From JBELHJ01 sp042091495 (GTDB lineage: Bacteria; Bacteroidota; Bacteroidia; Flavobacteriales; Flavobacteriaceae), in contig JBELHJ010000029.1 in NCBI GenBank assembly GCA_042091495.1, positions 1-29,077 on the forward strand: 29,077 nt of DNA, written 5' to 3'. The notes beneath the pieces were generated by a model. The model was given only the letters and a program-made list of their open reading frames with translations, did not search any database and was not told the DNA's origin. Both the position numbers and the translations under genes were made by a program. This document shows positions 24,579 through 29,077 of this stretch, piece after piece (the first letter of the stretch is position 1; each line of letters begins with the position of its first letter).

Positions 24579-25574
24579 ATGATAAGACCTCATCGCTTAT
24601 ATTTATCCTTAGGAAGCAACCAAGATAACAGATTTGAAACGCTTCAAAAAGCCTCCCAACTTGTTTTTAAAGAAATTGGAACAGTTAACGCTATTTCTAA
24701 TATNNNNNNNNNNNNNNNNNNNNNNNNNNNNNNNNNNNNNNNNNNNNNNNNNNNNNNNNNNNNNNNNNNNNNNNNNNNNNNNNNNNNNNNNNNNNNNNNN
24801 NNNCAAGACCGTCTTTTTGTTTTAAAACCTTTGTCAGAACTAAATTCTGATTTAAATCATCCAGTGCTTCAAAAATCAATTAAAGAATTACAAATTGTAT
24901 GTGATGATAGTTCTAATTTGAAAACTTATCCTCAAAAATTAACGTTGCCATCTTATAACATTGATCTATCATTAAACAATTATATTGCCATTGAAGGTAA
25001 TATTGGTGCTGGTAAAACTACTCTAGCATCGATGATGTCTGCAGATTTTAATGCCCGTCTAATTTTAGAGCGTTTTGCAGACAATCCGTTTTTGCCTAAA
25101 TTTTATGAAGATCCTAAGCGGTTTGCTTTTACATTAGAAATGTCATTTCTCGCAGACCGTTACCAGCGTATTAGTTACGATTTATCTCAACTCGATTTAT
25201 TTAGTGATTTTATAGTTAGTGATTACGATATCTATAAATCATTAATATTTTCAAAAATCACTCTTGAACCTGATGAGTTTAAATTATACCGGACCCTTTT
25301 TAAACTCATGTACAAGGATATTGCAGTGCCAGACCTTTATGTTTATTTATACCAGAGTTCAGAGCAGTTAAAATCAAATATTAAAAAAAGGGGGCGTGAT
25401 TACGAACAGCAAATCGAATTAGAATATCTTGAAAAAATAAATTCAGGGTATTTAGAATTTTTAAAAAGTCAGAAAGAGATGCGTGTTAAAATTATAGATA
25501 TCACCTCTCGAGATTTTGTATCCAACAGATCAGATTATATTTGGCTTTTAAATCAAATTGCCTCTAAGGACTAG
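24579..25574 (+). CDS. folK: FolK (HPPK) fused to deoxynucleoside kinase, interrupted by an assembly gap
   Basis: The N-terminal piece (LYLSLGSNQDNRFETLQKA) is the start of 6-hydroxymethyl-7,8-dihydropterin pyrophosphokinase of folate synthesis. After 100 N the frame resumes in the HPPK C-terminal strand (DRLFVLKPLSELNSD). A deoxynucleoside kinase domain then begins at IAIEGNIGAGKTT (Walker A, about 24985-25022), continues with MYKDIAVPDLYVYLYQ and ends with the LID helix KKRGRDYEQQIELEYLEKI. I recall the same fusion from other Bacteroidota. The DRS motif that carries a conserved Arg in these kinases reads SDYDIYKS here. Compared with a 160-residue HPPK, about 75-80 residues are absent between the halves, more than the N-run encodes. 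Confidence 0.85.
   Translation: MIRPHRLYLSLGSNQDNRFETLQKASQLVFKEIGTVNAISNXXXXXXXXXXXXXXXXXXXXXXXXXXXXXXXXXXQDRLFVLKPLSELNSDLNHPVLQKSIKELQIVCDDSSNLKTYPQKLTLPSYNIDLSLNNYIAIEGNIGAGKTTLASMMSADFNARLILERFADNPFLPKFYEDPKRFAFTLEMSFLADRYQRISYDLSQLDLFSDFIVSDYDIYKSLIFSKITLEPDEFKLYRTLFKLMYKDIAVPDLYVYLYQSSEQLKSNIKKRGRDYEQQIELEYLEKINSGYLEFLKSQKEMRVKIIDITSRDFVSNRSDYIWLLNQIASKD
24704..24803. other. Assembly gap of exactly 100 N inside folK
   Basis: One hundred N is a common placeholder for a gap of unknown size. Homology of the flanks suggests roughly 230-240 bases are truly missing, including the FolK catalytic core. Confidence 0.9.
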
Positions 25575-25576
25575 TT

Positions 25577-26107
25577 TTAAGAATTGATTTTATTGTAAAG
25601 ATCCCAAATAGTTAAACCAGCACTTACAGCAATATTTAAAGAGTGTTTGGTGCCAAATTGGGGGATTTCAATGACAGCATCACTAGCATTTACAACCTCT
25701 TGTGAAACCCCTTTAACCTCGTTTCCAAAAACAAGGGCTAATTTTTTTCCTATTACAGGTTTAAAATCATTAAGCATTATGGCTTGTTCTGCTTGTTCAA
25801 TAGCAGCAATATAAACGTCTTCTTTCTTCAGAGTTTCAACAAGATCTAGCGTGTCTTTTACATATTCCCAATTCACAGAGTCTGTACTTCCTAAAGCAGT
25901 TTTGTGAATGTCTTTATGAGGAGGTTGTGCTGTGATTCCACACAGATAAATTTTTTCAATTAAAAAAGCGTCACTGGTTCTAAAAACAGATCCTATATTA
26001 TTGAGACTTCTAATATTATCTAAAATAATGATTAATGGTGTTTTTTTAGCAGTCTTGTAGCTCTCTACATCCAATCTGTTTAGTTCACTGTTTTTTAGCT
26101 TTCTCAT
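25577..26107 (-). CDS. SpoU/TrmH-family RNA 2'-O-methyltransferase
   Basis: 176 residues of SPOUT (trefoil-knot) methyltransferase, using S-adenosylmethionine to methylate a ribose in tRNA or rRNA. All three SpoU motifs are present: motif 1 DNIRSLNNIGSVFRTSDAF, motif 2 LALVFGNEVKGVS, and motif 3 IEIPQFGTKHSLNIAVSAGL. It is the short form without the N-terminal L30e-like substrate-binding domain of RlmB. The target cannot be told from sequence. Its stop is two bases from the stop of the convergent folK fusion, leaving no room for a terminator; the mutS gene diverges on the other side. Confidence 0.92.
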   Translation of the reverse strand: MRKLKNSELNRLDVESYKTAKKTPLIIILDNIRSLNNIGSVFRTSDAFLIEKIYLCGITAQPPHKDIHKTALGSTDSVNWEYVKDTLDLVETLKKEDVYIAAIEQAEQAIMLNDFKPVIGKKLALVFGNEVKGVSQEVVNASDAVIEIPQFGTKHSLNIAVSAGLTIWDLYNKINS

Positions 26108-26219
26108 TTTTTAATAAACTGTAAATAACTTCTGATATTTTTTAGACCAATACCCTTAAATATTAATTAATTTAGCGAGGCTAGTCTATTGGCAAAAATA
26201 AGATTAAAACCCTTCAAGT

Positions 26220-28832
26220 TTGGCAAAAAAAGTAAAAAAGGAAACGCCTTTAATGAAACAGTACAATGCTATTAAGGCAAAGTACCCCGATGCATTATTA
26301 TTATTTAGAGTGGGTGATTTTTATGAAACCTTTGGGGCTGACGCAGTCAAAGCGGCCAAGATTTTAGATATCATTTTGACCAAACGTGGTGCAGGCAGCG
26401 AGAGCGAAACAGAATTGGCTGGATTTCCTCACCATTCACTTAATACGTATTTACCTAAATTGGTAAAGGCTGGAGAGCGGGTAGCAATTTGTGATCAATT
26501 AGAGGATCCCAAGCAAGCTAAAACAATTGTAAAAAGGGGGGTTACAGAATTAATTACGCCAGGAGTAGCATTAAACGATGATATTTTAAGTGCTAAATCT
26601 AATAACTTTTTAGCCGCTGTTCATTTTGGACGAACAATCACTGGCGTGGCGTTTTTAGACGTCTCTACAGGTGAGTTTATTTTAGCTCAAGGTCAAGAGG
26701 ATTATATTGACAAACTATTACAAAATTTTAAGCCAAGTGAAGTTTTGTCTGCTAAGCCCAAACGTAAAGAGTTTTCAGAGGCCTTTGGTGATGAATTTCA
26801 TAACTTTTACCTGGAAGATTGGATTTTTCAAGATGATTATGCGAATGAGTGTTTACTCAAACAATTTCAGACCAATTCATTAAAAGGATATGGAATTGAG
26901 GTGATGTATGAAGGTATTGTTGCTGCAGGAGCAATTCTTCATTATTTGGCAGATGCCCAACATCAAAATCTTAAACATATAAGCAGTATTAAGCGGCTTC
27001 ACGAAGGTGCTTTTGTCTGGATGGATAAGTTTACAATAAAAAATCTAGAACTTTACCAATCTCCTCATTACAATGCCGTTACTCTAATAGATATTATAGA
27101 TTATACCAAATCTGCAATGGGAAGCCGTTTGTTAAAACGATGGTTGGCATTACCGCTAGTAGATCAAAAAGAAATAGAAAAGCGCCACGATATGGTCTCC
27201 TACTTTTATGAGTCACAAGAGGTGCTTTCTAAAGTACAATCCTACATAAATAGTATCTGTGATATAGAGCGCTTAATTTCTAAAGTAGCGACTTACAAAA
27301 TATCACCCAAAGAGATTATCCTGCTTAAAAATGCCCTCGAGGTTATAGCGCCAGTAAAGCAATTATTGAGTCAGTCTGGAAATAAAGCGCTTAAGCAACT
27401 TGGAGAGGCTTTAGACAATTGCGAGGCTTTAAGAGCTAGAATTAAAGCCACTTTAAACGAAGATGCCCCAGTTAATATTTTAAAGGGTAATGCTATAGCA
27501 TCTAGTTTTTCGAAAGAGTTAGAAGAGTTAAGAGGATTGGCTTTTTCGGGTAAGGATTACCTTGATAAAATGTTGGAGCGCGAGTCTGAGATTACAGGAA
27601 TCCCTTCTTTAAAAATAGCATCAAATAATGTGTTTGGGTATTATATAGAAGTGCGTAATACGCATAAAGATAAAGTACCCGAAGATTGGATTCGTAAGCA
27701 AACTTTGGTTAGTGCCGAACGATACATTACAGAGGAACTAAAAACTTATGAGGCTAAAATTTTAGGGGCCGAAGAGCGCATACTGGCTATAGAACAGCAG
27801 TTGTTTCAGGAGTTGGTGAGTTGGATGATTCCTTTTATCAATCAAGTACAGCAGAATGCCCAATTAATTGCGCAACTGGATTGCCTATCAGGATTTGCAA
27901 AATTAGCGCTTGATCAAAATTATATAAGACCAGAACTAACAGACGGTTTTGAGCTGGATATAAAAGAGGGTCGCCACCCTGTTATAGAAAAACAATTACC
28001 ACTAGATCAACCTTACATTGCCAATGATGTCTATCTGGATAGAAAAACGCAACAGTTTATCATGATAACTGGGCCTAACATGTCTGGTAAATCAGCTATT
28101 TTAAGACAAACAGCCATTATTGTTCTATTAGCACAGATGGGAAGTTTTGTTCCAGCTTCAAGAGTAAAGATGGGTATTGTAGATAAAATATTTACTAGAG
28201 TAGGAGCTAGTGATAACATATCTATGGGTGAGTCTACGTTTATGGTAGAAATGAATGAAACCGCTTCTATATTAAATAACATTTCAGACCGTAGTTTGGT
28301 ATTATTAGATGAAATTGGAAGAGGGACAAGTACCTACGATGGTATTTCTATAGCTTGGGCTATTAGTGAGTATTTGCATGAACATCCCAGTAAAGCCAAA
28401 ACGTTATTTGCAACCCATTATCATGAGCTAAATGCCATGACTGATACCTTCGAGCGCATAAAAAATTACAACGTTTCTGTTAAAGAACTTAAAGATACGG
28501 TGTTATTTTTAAGAAAATTAGTGCCAGGTGGTAGTGAGCATAGCTTTGGGATACACGTGGCTAAAATGGCAGGGATGCCTCAACAAGTAATTCAACGCGC
28601 ACATAAAGTTTTAAAACATTTAGAAGAAGCACACGGGCATGCTGAGTCCTCGACAAAGGTGTCTCAAATGCAAGATGAATTACAGTTGAGTATTTTTCAA
28701 TTGGATGATCCACTTTTAGAACAGATTAAAGATGAAATTATTCATACCGATATCGATACCTTAACTCCCGTTGAGGCACTAATGAAATTGAACGAAATTA
28801 AACGCATGTTATTGAAAAAGAAGCAAGCGTAA
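26220..28832 (+). CDS. mutS: DNA mismatch repair protein MutS
   Basis: 870 residues. The start is TTG at 26220: a stop lies five codons upstream (26205-26207), no ATG is available before residue 12 (26253), and the MAKKVKKxTPLMKQYN opening matches relatives. The mismatch-binding Phe-x-Glu is intact (FYE at 34-36 in GDFYETFGADA). The ATPase domain has Walker A GPNMSGKS at 618-625, LLDEIGRGTSTYDG with Asp697-Glu698, and ATHYHEL. MutS homodimers find mismatches and recruit MutL. Downstream only a weak A/T-rich hairpin (28833-28851) is seen. Confidence 0.97.
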   Translation: MAKKVKKETPLMKQYNAIKAKYPDALLLFRVGDFYETFGADAVKAAKILDIILTKRGAGSESETELAGFPHHSLNTYLPKLVKAGERVAICDQLEDPKQAKTIVKRGVTELITPGVALNDDILSAKSNNFLAAVHFGRTITGVAFLDVSTGEFILAQGQEDYIDKLLQNFKPSEVLSAKPKRKEFSEAFGDEFHNFYLEDWIFQDDYANECLLKQFQTNSLKGYGIEVMYEGIVAAGAILHYLADAQHQNLKHISSIKRLHEGAFVWMDKFTIKNLELYQSPHYNAVTLIDIIDYTKSAMGSRLLKRWLALPLVDQKEIEKRHDMVSYFYESQEVLSKVQSYINSICDIERLISKVATYKISPKEIILLKNALEVIAPVKQLLSQSGNKALKQLGEALDNCEALRARIKATLNEDAPVNILKGNAIASSFSKELEELRGLAFSGKDYLDKMLERESEITGIPSLKIASNNVFGYYIEVRNTHKDKVPEDWIRKQTLVSAERYITEELKTYEAKILGAEERILAIEQQLFQELVSWMIPFINQVQQNAQLIAQLDCLSGFAKLALDQNYIRPELTDGFELDIKEGRHPVIEKQLPLDQPYIANDVYLDRKTQQFIMITGPNMSGKSAILRQTAIIVLLAQMGSFVPASRVKMGIVDKIFTRVGASDNISMGESTFMVEMNETASILNNISDRSLVLLDEIGRGTSTYDGISIAWAISEYLHEHPSKAKTLFATHYHELNAMTDTFERIKNYNVSVKELKDTVLFLRKLVPGGSEHSFGIHVAKMAGMPQQVIQRAHKVLKHLEEAHGHAESSTKVSQMQDELQLSIFQLDDPLLEQIKDEIIHTDIDTLTPVEALMKLNEIKRMLLKKKQA

Positions 28833-28859
28833 AAAAAGCGGTTTTTTTTTATGAAATGC

Positions 28860-28889
28860 TTTGCTAATACATAAAATGTGTTAAATTTG
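28860..28889 (+). promoter_or_regulatory. Bacteroidota-type promoter for the tRNA-Gly/tRNA-Leu unit
   Basis: TTTG at 28860-28863, an 18-base spacer and TAAATTTG at 28882-28889 match the -33/-7 consensus. Transcription would begin near 28895, about 36 bases before the tRNA-Gly gene. Confidence 0.75.
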
Positions 28890-28930
28890 CACTCGCAATA
28901 TTTATAAAGCACACGTTCTAAAACATAATT

Positions 28931-28980
28931 GCGAAAGTAGCTCAGGGGTAGAGCATCACCTTGCCAAGGTGAGGGTCGCG
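28931..28980 (+). tRNA. tRNA-Gly (GCC), 3' part lost in a gap
   Basis: Visible are the acceptor 5' strand GCGAAAG, the D arm (GCTC...GAGC), the anticodon arm with loop TTGCCAA and anticodon GCC at 28963-28965, the variable loop and the first bases of the T arm. The remaining 22 or so bases (rest of T arm, acceptor 3' strand) fall in the N-run, which is too short to hold them. Confidence 0.9.
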
Positions 28981-28990
28981 NNNNNNNNNN
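28981..28990. other. Assembly gap of 10 N between two tRNA genes
   Basis: The gap must hide at least the last 22 bases of tRNA-Gly and the spacer to tRNA-Leu, so its true length is greater than ten. A further tRNA in the gap cannot be excluded. Confidence 0.9.
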
Positions 28991-28991
28991 T

Positions 28992-29076
28992 GCTGAAGTG
29001 GTGGAATTGGTAGACACGTTGGACTTAAAATCCAATGGCCATTATGGCCGTGCGGGTTCAAGTCCCGCCTTCAGTA
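28992..29076 (+). tRNA. tRNA-Leu (UAA)
   Basis: A type II tRNA with acceptor strands GCTGAAG and CTTCAGT (first pair G-U), D arm with AATTGGTAGAC, anticodon stem TTGGA/TCCAA around loop CTTAAAA (anticodon TAA at 29026-29028), a long variable arm GGCCATTATGGCC and T arm GCGGGTTCAAGTCCCGC. The discriminator base is A, as required for leucine. The window stops at the next base. Confidence 0.95.
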
Positions 29077-29077
29077 C

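Noticed and set aside
28833..28851. Hairpin after mutS as terminator
   Set aside because: The stem is only A paired with T around GCGG, too weak to call, although the T-run is present.
28742..29035. Minus-strand reading frame across the mutS end, the tRNAs and the N-run
   Set aside because: It runs through two tRNA genes and a gap and has no recognisable protein features.
1..29077. CRISPR arrays, insertion sequences, toxin-antitoxin pairs, restriction genes
   Set aside because: I read both strands for repeat-spacer periodicity, transposase motifs and small paired genes and found none.

Overview
The window is AT-rich chromosomal DNA from a member of the Flavobacteriaceae (Bacteroidota). Four things support this: PorP/SprF-type proteins of the type IX secretion system (T9SS), a DUF1501 protein with a T9SS C-terminal sorting domain, promoters of the Bacteroidota form TTTG-N17-23-TAnnTTTG with no clear Shine-Dalgarno sites, and gene orders typical of flavobacteria. 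Two runs of N (24704-24803 and 28981-28990) show that it is a draft scaffold. Nearly all of it is ordinary core genome. I see no prophage, insertion sequence, CRISPR array or integrated island.

Layout. Positions 1-1885 hold two tandem PorP/SprF paralogues, the first cut by the window edge, followed by a gamma-class carbonic anhydrase. A small CxxC protein and glutamate racemase (murI) follow on the minus strand. From 9336 down to 3632 runs an envelope-biogenesis operon on the minus strand: DUF6089 barrel protein, uppS, bamA and two OmpH/Skp-like proteins. It has a good promoter at 9354-9385 and a terminator at 3583-3608. Upstream lie a CBS-domain protein and NAD kinase (10969-9431), divergent from pdxJ, an alpha/beta hydrolase and a four-helix membrane protein (11049-12877). 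Trigger factor, clpP and clpX form a protein-quality-control block at 12963-16284.

From 16474 to 22966 the content is more lineage-specific: a DUF1800/DUF1501 pair (the latter a predicted T9SS client), a PD40 beta-propeller plus carboxypeptidase-regulatory-like surface protein transcribed towards it, and a GH3-type adenylate-forming enzyme. Next come a DUF2797 protein with a zinc-ribbon-like motif, a YhhQ-type queuosine-precursor transporter, a FolK-deoxynucleoside kinase fusion interrupted by a 100-N gap, a SpoU-type RNA methyltransferase and mutS. The window ends with tRNA-Gly(GCC), cut by a 10-N gap, and tRNA-Leu(UAA).

The genes fall into an outer-membrane assembly theme (UppS, BamA, two Skp-like chaperones, DUF6089), a T9SS surface theme (PorP/SprF, DUF1501 with sorting domain, PD40 protein) and housekeeping. 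I found no strong candidate for a wholly new system. The best leads are direct repeats spaced 21 bp apart above the PD40 gene promoter, the repeated DFFKKxSP tail of the PD40 protein, the possible GIY-YIG-like core of DUF2797, the FolK-dNK fusion lacking the usual DRS arginine, and the CBS-domain/NAD kinase pair.
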